From positions 186,001 through 250,000 of the forward strand of contig NZ_JAKWJO010000005.1 of the NCBI RefSeq assembly GCF_022760995.1: a DNA stretch of 64,000 nt, given 5' to 3'. Origin of the DNA: Dyella sedimenti (GTDB lineage: Bacteria > Pseudomonadota > Gammaproteobacteria > Xanthomonadales > Rhodanobacteraceae). A program made the position numbers and the translations under genes. Every line of letters begins with the position of its first letter. Position 1 is the first letter of the stretch. The notes under the pieces are model-generated. The model did no database searches. It had not been told where the DNA came from and saw only the letters and a program-made list of their open reading frames with translations. Positions 38,511-47,591 of the stretch are shown piece by piece.

Positions 38511-39941
38511 ATGGAACCACGCCCGCACCTGCTGCCCCGCCTGTTCATCGATGTCGTCCTGCCCAGCGCGATCGCCGCGCTGGCGCTGGTGCTCGCGCTG
38601 TGCGTACAGCAGACGCACCACCTGGCCGAGCGCACCGATGCCGCGATTGCGCTGCGCCTGGAACGCCTCGCCGGCGAACTGGGCAGCCAGAGCCAGGCAC
38701 TGCCCCAGGCCACGCTGGACCGCGCCCTGCGCGACGGACAGGAGGACCAGTTGGTACGGGTGGAGCTGCACCGCCCGGACGGCAGCCTGTGGAGCAGCGG
38801 GGCGCCGGTCGCCGAGGGCGGCGCCATCTACCGCAGCGAGCTGCGCGACGCCGGCCAGGCCGCCTCGTGGCTGAGCATGCAGGTGGACATCCGTCCCCTG
38901 CGCCGCGCGCAGGGCATGGTCTGGTTGCTGGGCAGCCTGTGCGCCATGGGCATCGTCCTGCTCACCTGGCTGGCCAGGGCCACCCTGCGCCACCGGGTGA
39001 TGGAACCGCTGGCTCAGGTGCGCGAAGCACTGCACGAACTGGTCAACGCCCGCCGTCCCACCTTGGAGATAGGCGCGACCAGCGCGGAATTCGACGACCT
39101 CCAGCTGACGCTGCAGCGCCTGACCGAACTGCAGGACGAGCAGCGCCGCGACTGGAGCGCCCTGCAGCACGACAACGCCGTGGAGGCGCTCGACCGCCTG
39201 CGCCAGAGCCAGGCGGCCACGCGCAGCAAATCCCAGTTCATTGCCCTGGTCAGCCATCACTTCCGGCAGCCGCTGCAGGCGCTCGAGCTGTTCGCCGGAG
39301 GCCTGGACGGCGATGGCGAGCGGCGTCCGCTGTTTGACCAGATGCGCGCCAGCATCGCCGCCATGACCCGCCTGCTGGACGCGCTGCTGGAAATCTCCCG
39401 GCTCGACGCCGGGGTCATCGCGGTGAAGCCGGCGGGCTTCACCGCCGCCGAACTGTTCATGCGCGACCGCACCTCGCTCAACCACGAGGCGGCGCAGCAG
39501 CAGGTCACCCTGGCCTGGCGTGGCAGCCACCACCGCCTGCACGGCGACGCCGACGTGGCCGCCCAGTTGCTCTACCAACTGGCCAGCAATGCCATCGCCA
39601 GCGCGCCGCACGGACGCGTGCTGATCGCCGCGCGCCGACGCGGCCAGGCCGTGCGCATCGAAGTGCGCGACAATGGGCCGGGCATTGCGGTGATCCACCA
39701 GCAGCGCATCTTCGAGGAGTTCGTGCAATTGCAGACCGGCGAAAGCGAGCGGCGCAACGGCTACGGCCTGGGCCTGGCCATCGCCGAGCGGCTGGCCCGG
39801 CTGCTGGGCACCCGCATCGGCCTGCGCTCCGAACCCGGGCGCGGCAGCACGTTCTGGTTCGATCTGCCGCACCTGCCGGTCATGGAAATCCATTCCACCC
39901 CGCGCAGCCGTTCCTCGGCCACCTGGCGACAGGCAAGCTGA
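38511..39941 (+). CDS. Sensor histidine kinase
   Basis: The 476-aa product has TM1 at ~15-33 (VLPSAIAALALVLALCV), a periplasmic domain at ~34-125, TM2 at ~137-158 and a HAMP-like linker. The H-box VSHHFRQPLQALELFAGGL has the acceptor His249. It continues with the N-box region LLYQLASNAIASA, G1 (DNGPGI) and G2 (NGYGLGLAIAERLARLLG). There is no receiver domain. The H-box belongs to the same RQPL-type as that of the hybrid kinase at 31746. It is a candidate partner of the PhnD-like protein and of the LuxR-type regulator. Confidence 0.92.
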   Translation: MEPRPHLLPRLFIDVVLPSAIAALALVLALCVQQTHHLAERTDAAIALRLERLAGELGSQSQALPQATLDRALRDGQEDQLVRVELHRPDGSLWSSGAPVAEGGAIYRSELRDAGQAASWLSMQVDIRPLRRAQGMVWLLGSLCAMGIVLLTWLARATLRHRVMEPLAQVREALHELVNARRPTLEIGATSAEFDDLQLTLQRLTELQDEQRRDWSALQHDNAVEALDRLRQSQAATRSKSQFIALVSHHFRQPLQALELFAGGLDGDGERRPLFDQMRASIAAMTRLLDALLEISRLDAGVIAVKPAGFTAAELFMRDRTSLNHEAAQQQVTLAWRGSHHRLHGDADVAAQLLYQLASNAIASAPHGRVLIAARRRGQAVRIEVRDNGPGIAVIHQQRIFEEFVQLQTGESERRNGYGLGLAIAERLARLLGTRIGLRSEPGRGSTFWFDLPHLPVMEIHSTPRSRSSATWRQAS

Positions 39942-40099
39942 TCCCTCTCGACCGGAGCACAGGCGTCCGGAGCATGCCGGACCGTGTCTGTCGCCGCAGG
40001 CGCTTCGGCAAGCCGTCCGCGCCACGCGTCCTTGCACCGGCGGGCCGACGGGCACACGCTTCGCCGACTTCGACGATCCTGTGGTGACGAAGGCCGTAT

Positions 40100-40195
40100 C
40101 GACCCTACATGTACGCCGTATTCCGGCGCGAATTCAACTGCACGCCAAGGCAATCTCCGCCAACTGATGGCACTGAATCGGGGATGGGTCAGATG
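40100..40195 (+). pseudogene. Possible remnant of an AraC-family regulator C-terminus
   Basis: One frame reads MYAVFRREFNCTPRQ (40109-40153). This resembles the end of the second helix-turn-helix of AraC proteins (FRREF...TPRQ). After a one-base frame change the sequence continues LRQLMALNRG. Only about 25 residues remain and nothing recognisable precedes them. It lies in the 356-nt gap between the second kinase and tRNA-Lys, which otherwise holds only the terminator at 40226. A chance match is possible. Confidence 0.25.
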
Positions 40196-40225
40196 AGAGT
40201 GGACGTCACTGGATACGAAAGCCCA

Positions 40226-40252
40226 TTAAAAAACCCCGCTTGGGCGGGGTTT
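40226..40252 (-). terminator. Rho-independent terminator of tRNA-Lys
   Basis: On the minus strand the stem CCCCGC / GCGGGG (4-nt loop) is followed by six Ts, 45 nt downstream of the tRNA 3' end. Read on the plus strand it ends in TTTCTTT, so it may also stop transcripts from the second kinase gene. Confidence 0.9.
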
Positions 40253-40297
40253 CTTTACCGTATCCTGGATCGCACTGAACATCCGTGGAAGCCAATT

Positions 40298-40373
40298 TGG
40301 TGGGCCGTCCGGGACTCGAACCCGGGACCAATAGATTAAAAGTCTACTGCTCTACCGACTGAGCTAACGGCCC
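40298..40373 (-). tRNA. tRNA-Lys (anticodon TTT)
   Basis: This 76-nt cloverleaf has a 7-bp acceptor stem GGGCCGT / ACGGCCC, discriminator A and an encoded CCA. The D-arm is GCTC...GAGC. The anticodon stem GTAGA / TCTAT closes a CTTTTAA loop, giving anticodon TTT. The T-arm is CCGGG-TTCGAGT-CCCGG. It is transcribed away from queC in the same direction as the Tol/queuosine genes. Confidence 0.97.
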
Positions 40374-40433
40374 ATCTTCAAAGGCAAGCCTGCCATTTTA
40401 TGATCTGTATGGCGCGGGCACAAGCAAAGGCGT

Positions 40434-41120
40434 TCAGGCGTAGCGGGTGGGATCGGGCAGCCCGGCGGCGGCGAAGCCCTGCGCGCGCAGGCGGCAGGCG
40501 TCGCAATGGCCGCAGGCGCGGCCCTGCGCATCGGCTTGGTAGCAGCTTACCGTCTCGGCGAAATCCACCCCCAGGCGCTGGCCCTCGCGGGCGATGTCGG
40601 CCTTGCTCATGCGCATCAGCGGCGCGTGTATGCGGATGCCCGCCCCTTCCACGCCCGCCTTGGTGGCCACGTTGGCCAGGGTCTCGAACGCCTCGATAAA
40701 GGCCGGGCGGCAATCGGGATAGCCCGAATAATCCACCGCGTTCACGCCGCACCAGATGTCGGTGGAACCGAGCACCTCGGCCCAACCCAGCGCGATGGAC
40801 AGCATGATGGTGTTACGTGCCGGCACATAGGTCACCGGGATACCCTGCCCGTCGGCCTGGTCGAGCGGCACGTCGATATCGGCTGTCAGCGCCGAGCCGC
40901 CGATGGTGCGCAGGTCCACCTGCACCGTCTTGTGCTCGACCGCGCCGAGCAGGCGCGACACGCGCTCGGACGCTTCCAGCTCGGCGCTGTGGCGCTGGCC
41001 ATAGGCCACACTCAGCGCGTACACCTGATAGCCCTGCTCGCGGGCGATGGCGATGGTGACGGCCGAATCCATGCCGCCGGAGACGAGCACGACGGCCTTG
41101 CGGGGTGACGATTGAGACAT
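40434..41120 (-). CDS. queC: 7-cyano-7-deazaguanine synthase
   Basis: The 228-aa product has the ATP-pyrophosphatase P-loop [13 protein letters not shown], then [10 protein letters not shown] and [15 protein letters not shown]. The zinc-binding cluster [20 protein letters not shown] has the family's four cysteines. QueC converts 7-carboxy-7-deazaguanine to preQ0 with ATP and ammonia in queuosine synthesis. The ATG at 41120 opens [16 protein letters not shown]. It is 178 nt downstream of queE, with an inverted repeat in the gap. Confidence 0.96.
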   Translation of the reverse strand: MSQSSPRKAVVLVSGGMDSAVTIAIAREQGYQVYALSVAYGQRHSAELEASERVSRLLGAVEHKTVQVDLRTIGGSALTADIDVPLDQADGQGIPVTYVPARNTIMLSIALGWAEVLGSTDIWCGVNAVDYSGYPDCRPAFIEAFETLANVATKAGVEGAGIRIHAPLMRMSKADIAREGQRLGVDFAETVSCYQADAQGRACGHCDACRLRAQGFAAAGLPDPTRYA

Positions 41121-41222
41121 CGATGTATCCACTCCAGGGTTCAGGCCGGCGATCCGGCCGAAAAGCGCTGTCGGCAACACAGGCCGGCGCGCGGAAATCT
41201 ATTGTGCGGCATCAGGCTGGCC

Positions 41223-41288
41223 AGTCGCGCACAGGGTGCGCTCCCATAGTTCGGTGCCATCCTGTGGGAGCACACCCTGTGCGCGACT
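41223..41288. repeat. Large inverted repeat, 27-nt arms
   Basis: Arms at 41223-41249 and 41262-41288 pair at 25 of 27 positions around a 12-nt loop. The arm core is GCGCACAGGGTGCGCTCCCA. It lies between queE and queC. A single diverged arm copy occurs at 5903-5929. It could act as a strong mRNA hairpin between the two que genes. Confidence 0.8.
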
Positions 41289-41298
41289 CCACCCCGCC

Positions 41299-41991
41299 TC
41301 AATGCCCCGGCGCGTCGTTCCACAGCAGCTTGTGCAACTGCAACTGGAAGCGCACGTCCAGCCGGTCGGCGATGATCCACTCGGCCAGTTCGCGCGGCTG
41401 GACCGCGCCGTGCACCGGCGAGAACAGCACCATGCAGCGCGCGGCAAGCCCGTGTTCGGCCACCGCCGCGCGCGCCCATTCGTAGTCGGCGCGGCTGGCG
41501 ATGACGATCTTCACCTGGTCGTGCGGCAGCAGATGGTCCAGGTTGGACCACAGGTTGCGCTGGGATTCGCCCGAATCCGGCGCCTTCAGGTCCATCACCT
41601 TGCGTACGCGCGGATCGACCCGCGACACGTCGAGCGCACCCGAGGTTTCCAGCGACACCTCGTGGCCGGCATCGCACAGGCGCTGGAGCAGGATCAGGCA
41701 GCGCTTCTGCGCCAATGGCTCGCCGCCGGTCACGCACACGTGCCTGGCCCCATGCGAGGCCACCTCGGCCACGATGTCGTCGATCGCGCGCCAGTTGCCG
41801 CCATAGAACGAATATTCGGTATCGCACCACACGCAGCGCAGCGGACAGCCGGTAAGGCGCACGAACACCGTGCGCCAGCCGATCGCATCGGCCTCGCCCT
41901 GGATCGAATGGAAGATCTCGGTGATGCGCAGCCGTTCGGCCGGGACCTTGGCCGGCGTGGCCATCACCACGCTGGCGTTGCTGCCGCTCAC
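41299..41991 (-). CDS. queE: 7-carboxy-7-deazaguanine synthase (radical SAM)
   Basis: The 230-aa radical-SAM enzyme has the cluster motif CPLRCVWCDT (CxxxCxxC) preceded by ITEIFHSIQGEA, and later VCVTGGEPLAQ and LETSG. It converts 6-carboxytetrahydropterin to CDG in the preQ0 pathway. The start is uncertain among GTG 41997, GTG 41991 and ATG 41964. GTG 41991 is chosen because GAGG lies 8 nt upstream at the end of cpoB. It follows cpoB within about 10 nt, so it belongs to the tol-pal transcript. Confidence 0.94.
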   Translation of the reverse strand: MSGSNASVVMATPAKVPAERLRITEIFHSIQGEADAIGWRTVFVRLTGCPLRCVWCDTEYSFYGGNWRAIDDIVAEVASHGARHVCVTGGEPLAQKRCLILLQRLCDAGHEVSLETSGALDVSRVDPRVRKVMDLKAPDSGESQRNLWSNLDHLLPHDQVKIVIASRADYEWARAAVAEHGLAARCMVLFSPVHGAVQPRELAEWIIADRLDVRFQLQLHKLLWNDAPGH

Positions 41992-42001
41992 CGCCACGAC
42001 C

Positions 42002-42883
42002 TCAGTTGGCCGTCTGCAGTTGCAGGCGGCGCAGGCGCTCCTGGGCCAGGCTGGCGGCCTTGGAACCTGGGTACTTGGCGGTGACGGACTTCAACGTGGC
42101 CTTGCCGGCATCGACCTGCTTGAGCTCGATCTGGCTGTAGCCGAGCTTGAGCAGGGCGTCGGGCGCCTTCTCGCTCTGCGGGAACTGGCTGAGCAGGGTC
42201 TGGAAGGCTTCCAGCGCCACCTGGTAGTTCATGGTGACGTAGTACGACTCGCCCAGCCAGTAATAGGCATTGGGCAGCAGCGGGCTGTCGGGGTACTGCT
42301 GGATGAAGCCGCGGAACCCACGCGAGGCGACCACGTAGTCGCCGCCCTTGAGCGCCTTGAAGGCATCGTCATAGGCCGCCTGTGCGCCTGCCGCGTTGGC
42401 GGCGGGCGCGGCGCCCTTCTTGCCGGCATCGGCGGCCGGTGCCGCCGGCTTGCCTGCCGCGGCGGCGGTGGGCGGTGGCGGCGTGGCAGCCGCAGGCGCG
42501 CCTGCCGGAGGATTGGGGGTGCTTGCGGCCTGGGCCGGATTGCCCGCCGCGCCACCGGCACCGCCCTCGAGGCGGCCCAGGCGCGAATCGAGATCCACGT
42601 ACTGCGCCTTGTTCTTGTCGTTCGCTTCCTGCAGTTGGTGCTGCAGTTCCTCGATCTGGCCCTGCATCTGCTGCAACTGGGACTGCAGCGCCTGCACCTG
42701 GTTGACCAGGGTGGTGCCGCCCTGGTTCTGGTTCTGCGCCTGCTGCTCGAGCCGGGACACGCGGTCGGCGAGGCTGAGGCGGGAATCCTGGGCCGGCGCG
42801 GGGACGGCAAAAAGCATGGCGGACGCTATCGCGCCCGCCATGCCCATCCTGGCCGTGAAACGGTTAGCCAGTCGCTGCTTCAT
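42002..42883 (-). CDS. cpoB: Tol-Pal system protein CpoB (YbgF)
   Basis: The 293-aa periplasmic protein has a signal peptide (hydrophobic core about 14-27, cleavage after PAPAQ). A trimerising coiled coil follows (about 35-100: LADRVSRLEQQAQNQNQ...LQQMQGQIEELQ). A long Ala/Pro linker leads to a C-terminal TPR domain (about 170-293: AAYDDAFKALKGGDYVVASR, YYWLGESYYV). CpoB coordinates outer-membrane constriction with peptidoglycan synthesis. The ATG overlaps the pal stop by one base (TAATG). Confidence 0.93.
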   Translation of the reverse strand: MKQRLANRFTARMGMAGAIASAMLFAVPAPAQDSRLSLADRVSRLEQQAQNQNQGGTTLVNQVQALQSQLQQMQGQIEELQHQLQEANDKNKAQYVDLDSRLGRLEGGAGGAAGNPAQAASTPNPPAGAPAAATPPPPTAAAAGKPAAPAADAGKKGAAPAANAAGAQAAYDDAFKALKGGDYVVASRGFRGFIQQYPDSPLLPNAYYWLGESYYVTMNYQVALEAFQTLLSQFPQSEKAPDALLKLGYSQIELKQVDAGKATLKSVTAKYPGSKAASLAQERLRRLQLQTAN

Positions 42884-43389
42884 TACTTCGCCGTGTAGAC
42901 GATCTCGACGCGGCGGTTCTTGGCCCAGCAGTCCTCGTTGTGCTCACGGCACACCGGCTTTTCCTTGCCGTACGAGATCACGTTGAGCTGGCTGGCCGAG
43001 CCGCCGTTCGACTGCAGGGCGCTGGACACGGCATTGCCGCGGCGCTCGCCCAGGCCGAGGTTGTACTCGCGGGTGCCGCGCTCGTCGGCATTGCCTTCCA
43101 GGCGGATCTGCGCCATCGGGCGATCCTGCAGGTACTTGGCGTGGCAAGCCATGATCTGCTGGAACTCCGGCTTGATTTCATCCTTGTCGAAATCGAAGTA
43201 CACAACGCGCTGACGCAGGCAGGCGTCGGTATCGAGATCAGCCGGGGTGTACTTGTGCTCGGTGGGAGCCGGGGTGGTCACCGGAGCCTGCTCCGGGGCC
43301 GGCTGCGGCTTGACTTCCTGCTTCTTCGAGCATGCGGCCGCGCCAACGCAGAGCAGGGCGACCAGGGCGACGCGAACGGTCTTATTCAT
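42883..43389 (-). CDS. pal: Peptidoglycan-associated lipoprotein Pal
   Basis: The 168-aa product has a lipoprotein signal MNKTVRVALVALLCVGAAAC with the lipidated Cys20. A short Pro/Ala linker follows, then the OmpA-like domain that binds meso-diaminopimelate in peptidoglycan (VVYFDFDKDEIKPEF, LEGNADERGTREYNLGLGER). It anchors the outer membrane to the wall and recruits TolB. AAGGA lies about 9 nt upstream. A 249-nt gap to tolB suggests an extra promoter in front of pal. Confidence 0.96.
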   Translation of the reverse strand: MNKTVRVALVALLCVGAAACSKKQEVKPQPAPEQAPVTTPAPTEHKYTPADLDTDACLRQRVVYFDFDKDEIKPEFQQIMACHAKYLQDRPMAQIRLEGNADERGTREYNLGLGERRGNAVSSALQSNGGSASQLNVISYGKEKPVCREHNEDCWAKNRRVEIVYTAK

Positions 43390-43638
43390 GGTGGACGTTC
43401 CTTCAAACAGGTTTGAGTTCCGACAGTCAATGATGATTGCGGTTTCGGGACAGTTTTCGCCGGTGAACCGGCTGTTATTTTGACATTTTGCTGCCGGCGG
43501 TGCGCTGTCTCGCAACCGCCTGACCCGCCGGGCGCGACGGATTGCCGCGCCTGGCAAGCTGGTAGACCCGGGGGGTCGGCGTTGGCTTCACGCCCGGATC
43601 ACATGGCCGTGACGCTCGCGCGCCACGACATGAACTGG

Positions 43639-44964
43639 TCAACGCTGCCGATAGGGACCCCAGGCCGGTTCGCGAACGTCGCCATCGGCCAGCACGAGCC
43701 GCTGCCTGACGAGTCCATCGGCGGACACGGCATAGAGGACACCGCGCCGGCCTTCGGAGGCGGCGTACAGCAACATGCTGGCGTTGGGCGCGAAACTCGG
43801 AGTTTCATCGATCGGACCCGGCGAGATGAAGCGCACCTGCCCACCCAGACTGCGATCCATAATAGCAATACGATACACGTTCCCGTTGCCCTGCACCATC
43901 GCGATCTGGTTGCCGTCGTAGCTGATCGAGGCGTTGGCGTTGAACTGGCCCTGGAAGGTGATCCGGTCGGCCGAGCCGCCGCCGGCGGGCATCTGGTAGA
44001 GCTGCGGGCGGCCGGAACGGTCGGAGGTGAAGATGATGCTCTGGCCGTCCGGGGTCCAGCGCGGCTCGGTGTCGATGGCCAGGTTGGTGGTCAGGCGGGT
44101 CTCCTGGCGGGAGGCCAGGTCCATCACGTAGATCTCCGGGTTGCCCTGGTAGGACAGGGCCAGGGCCAGCTTGCTGCCGTCCGGCGAGAACGACGGGGCG
44201 CCGTTGATGCCCTTGGCGCGGGCCGAGAGCAACTGGCGCGAACCGGTGGTGATGTCCTGCACGTAGATGGCCGAGTTGCCGCTCTCGAAGGAGACGTAGG
44301 CAATCTTGCGGCCATCCGGCGACCACGCCGGCGACAGCAGCGACTCGCGCGAACGGGCCACCACCTGCGGGTTGTAGCCATCCGAGTCGGCCACGATCAG
44401 CGAGTAGGTGGTGTTGTTGCCCAGGCCCACGGCGGTGATGTAGGCGATGCGGGTCCAGAAGGCGCCGCGCACGCCGGTGATCTTCTCGTAGATGGCGTCG
44501 GCGATCTGGTGGGCCACGCCACGCAGGTCGCCGGCCGGGGCGGTGTACGCCTGGGCCAGCAGGCTCTGCTGCTTGTTGACGTCCCACAGCTCGTACTCCA
44601 CCCGCAGCATGCCGCCACCGGCGTCGCTGATGCGGCCGACCGTGATGTAGTCCTGCTTGAGCAGGCGCCAGGTGGCGAAGTTGATGTCCGCGCCCTTGGA
44701 GGGCATCTCCACGATCTCGCTCTTGGCCAGCGAGCGGAACTTGCCGGAACGGTTGAAATCGTTGCGGATGACATCGGCCACGTCGGTGGGCAGCGGCGCG
44801 CCGCCGGCCTGGGCGAACGGCACCACGGCGATGGGCGTGGCCGTCTTCAGGCCGCCGACGATATCGACGTTGAGCGACTGGGCTGCCGCGGGACCGGCGA
44901 TCAACGCGGCCACCACGAGCAGAACGAGGGCGAGGCTTGAGCTCAGTTTGCGCATGGGCTTCAT
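43639..44964 (-). CDS. tolB: Tol-Pal translocation protein TolB
   Basis: The 441-aa product has a signal peptide (LALVLLVVAALIAG, cleavage after AAAQ). An N-terminal alpha/beta domain (about 30-165) precedes a six-bladed WD40-like beta-propeller with repeating blades such as SPDGSKLALALSYQGNPEIY, WTPDGQSIIFTSDRSGRPQL and ISYDGNQIAM. It is periplasmic and binds Pal and TolA. The ATG overlaps the tolA stop (TGATG). Confidence 0.97.
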   Translation of the reverse strand: MKPMRKLSSSLALVLLVVAALIAGPAAAQSLNVDIVGGLKTATPIAVVPFAQAGGAPLPTDVADVIRNDFNRSGKFRSLAKSEIVEMPSKGADINFATWRLLKQDYITVGRISDAGGGMLRVEYELWDVNKQQSLLAQAYTAPAGDLRGVAHQIADAIYEKITGVRGAFWTRIAYITAVGLGNNTTYSLIVADSDGYNPQVVARSRESLLSPAWSPDGRKIAYVSFESGNSAIYVQDITTGSRQLLSARAKGINGAPSFSPDGSKLALALSYQGNPEIYVMDLASRQETRLTTNLAIDTEPRWTPDGQSIIFTSDRSGRPQLYQMPAGGGSADRITFQGQFNANASISYDGNQIAMVQGNGNVYRIAIMDRSLGGQVRFISPGPIDETPSFAPNASMLLYAASEGRRGVLYAVSADGLVRQRLVLADGDVREPAWGPYRQR

Positions 44965-45904
44965 CACTGCGGCCTGAAAGTGAAATCAAGTTGGCGTTGG
45001 AATACGCTCTCGAAACCCTTGTAGGGCAAGGGTTGCGCGCGCAGCACGGCGTTCTCGATGGAGCGCTTGCCGGCTTCGTCGTAGGGACAGCTGGAGTCGA
45101 CCTTGGCACTCATCACGTCGCCGCCCGGCAGCTGCACGATATGCACGACGCACGGCGTGTCCGGCATGTTATCCGGGCGCAGCCAGTTCTGCGTGACCGC
45201 GTTCTGAATCGATGCCAAATACTGGGCGAGCAGCCCCGCGTCCGGGCCGTTGTTGCCGGTCTGCCGCTGGGCGGCGTTGGGCACGTTGGCCAGGCCGTTG
45301 TCCTGGGCGTTCTGCAGGTCCTGCATCTGCTGCTTAGCCTGCCTGGCCTTGCTGTCCGCCCGCTTGGTCTGCTGGTCGGCCGCGTCCATCTTGGCGAACA
45401 GCTCGTCGATCTGCTTCTGCTTTTCCTGCTTCTGCCTGGCCGCCTGGGCGTCCAGCTCGGCGGCGCGCTGCTTCTGCTTCTCTTCCTGTTCCTTCTTGGC
45501 GTCCTCGGCCTTCTGCAGGGCGTCGGCCACCACCTTTTCCTGGTCCTTGATGTCCGGGTGCTCGGGCGGCGGCGGCAGTGTCTTGACCTTGGGCGCTTCT
45601 TCCGAAGGCGGCGGCGGCACGGACGGCGGGGGGGGCACGGTGTCGGGCACCGGCTTGGCCTTGGCCGCCTTCGGCGGCGGCGCGCCGGTGGGGCCGACCA
45701 GGGTAGCCTCGATGATCTCGCCGGCCAGGGAAATCGGCTTGGCGCAGGTGATCGGATTCCAGCTCGCCGGCAGGTGCAGGGCGGCGAACAGCCCTTCGTA
45801 GAACGAGCACGGGATCACCGCGAGGGCCAGGAAGCCCACGATGCCAAGATGCAGGACGGCGGACAGGATGACCGCCTTGGAGGTGTCCTTGGGAGAGTCG
45901 GACC

Positions 45905-45908
<4 letters not shown>
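44964..45908 (-). CDS. tolA: Tol-Pal envelope protein TolA
   Basis: The 314-aa product has one N-terminal transmembrane helix (AVILSAVLHLGIVGFLALAV). A proline-rich stretch (VPPPPSVPPPPSEEAPKV) follows, then a Lys/Glu/Gln-rich long helix (about 125-205). The C-terminal TolA-III domain (LAQYLASIQNAVTQNWLRP) has two cysteines. It spans the periplasm and transmits proton-motive force from TolQR. It overlaps tolR by 4 nt. Confidence 0.94.
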
Positions 45909-46342
<434 letters not shown>

Positions 46343-46357
46343 CGTTCAAGCCCTCGC

Positions 46358-47044
46358 TCAGGCCGCTTCGTCGGTCTGGATCTGCCGCTGCAGCACCGAG
46401 GAGAACTCCTCCTGGAACACTTCGTAGCGGGAGGCGACGCGTTCGACCTTGTTGGCGAAGCGGTTGTACGCCCACACCGCCGGGATCGCGGCGAACAGGC
46501 CCATGGCGGTGGCGATCAGTGCCTCGGAGATGTGCGGGGCGACCACGGCGATGGTCACGTCCTTCATCTCGCCCAGGCCCTGGAAGGCGCCCATGATGCC
46601 GATGACCGTGCCGAACAGGCCGACGTACGGGCTGATCGAACCGACGTTGGCGAGGAACTCGAGGTTGCGCTCCAGGCGGCCGATCTCGCGGGTGCCGGCC
46701 ACGCGCATGGCGCGCTCGGAACCCTCGATGACCACGCGCATGTCGTGCACGCGGCGCTGGCGCTGTCGGACGAATTCGCGGAAGCCCGATTCGAACACGG
46801 TCTCCATGCCGCCGTTGCCCGCGCCGCGGTTGCTCACCTCGCGGAACAGCTGGGCCAGGTCGGCGCCGGACCAGAAGCGTTCCTCGAAACCCTCGGCCTC
46901 CTCCATCGCGGATTTCAGCTGCGCGTGCTTGCGGATGATGATCACCCAGGAGAGGAAGGAGAACACCAGAAGCACCAGCATGACCGCCTGCACCAGGATG
47001 CTCGCCTCGGCGACCAGCTTGAATATGTTCACTCCACCGTTCAT
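46358..47044 (-). CDS. tolQ: Tol-Pal protein TolQ
   Basis: The 228-aa MotA/TolQ/ExbB-family protein has three transmembrane helices: ILVQAVMLVLLVFSFLSWVI, FLANVGSISPYVGLFGTVIG, and ISEALIATAMGLFAAIPAVW. The family signature GLFGTVIGIMGAF is intact. It is the first gene of the tolQRAB run and starts 28 nt after ybgC. Confidence 0.97.
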   Translation of the reverse strand: MNGGVNIFKLVAEASILVQAVMLVLLVFSFLSWVIIIRKHAQLKSAMEEAEGFEERFWSGADLAQLFREVSNRGAGNGGMETVFESGFREFVRQRQRRVHDMRVVIEGSERAMRVAGTREIGRLERNLEFLANVGSISPYVGLFGTVIGIMGAFQGLGEMKDVTIAVVAPHISEALIATAMGLFAAIPAVWAYNRFANKVERVASRYEVFQEEFSSVLQRQIQTDEAA

Positions 47045-47072
47045 TGCTCGAAGGTTCTCCAGCGCACGTACT

Positions 47073-47495
47073 TTATTGAGGGGAAAGGCCGGGGATGAGG
47101 TCGGCCGGAATCTGCACCGGACGCATGCGGCGGACGTCGACGCACGCCACGCGCACCTTCGCGCGGACCAGCTCCGCGCCGTCCGCCCGGTGGATCGATT
47201 GGGCGAAAAGGATACTGGCTGCGCGCCGTTCTTTGACTTCCACGCTTACCGACAGTTCATCATCCAGCAGGGCCGCCTTGAGGAAATCGATCTGCATCTC
47301 CCGGACCAGGAAGGCCAGGCCGGTCGATTCCTTGACCGCCGCCTGGCTGATGCCCAGTCCGCGCAGCCATTCGCTGCGGGCGCGCTCCATGAAACGCAGG
47401 TAGCTGGCGTGGTAGACCACCCCGCCGGCGTCGGTGTCTTCCCAGTAGACGCGGACGGGCCAGGTGAAGGGAGCGGGGGCGGTTTCGACGGTCAT
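47073..47495 (-). CDS. ybgC: Acyl-CoA thioester hydrolase YbgC
   Basis: The 140-aa hotdog-fold thioesterase begins PVRVYWEDTDAGGVVYHASY and continues LRFMERARSEWLR. The catalytic Asp of the 4HBT type (DTDAGG) is intact. It sits directly before tolQ, as in most proteobacteria, and acts on acyl-CoA or acyl-ACP in phospholipid metabolism. The ATG at 47495 is chosen by homology length. The ribosome-binding site is poor. Confidence 0.94.
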   Translation of the reverse strand: MTVETAPAPFTWPVRVYWEDTDAGGVVYHASYLRFMERARSEWLRGLGISQAAVKESTGLAFLVREMQIDFLKAALLDDELSVSVEVKERRAASILFAQSIHRADGAELVRAKVRVACVDVRRMRPVQIPADLIPGLSPQ

Positions 47496-47591
47496 GAGGA
47501 TGAGGGGCCAGGGCCGGGTAGTGAGGGCGCAAGTCCGCACGGGTATCGCGGCACTGAAGCCGGCCTCCGGGAGCCAGTTTTCACGCCCTCG

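Noticed and set aside
40109-40339. 76-codon frame extending through the tRNA-Lys region as an intact gene
   Set aside because: Its second half is the terminator and tRNA sequence read in the antisense direction.
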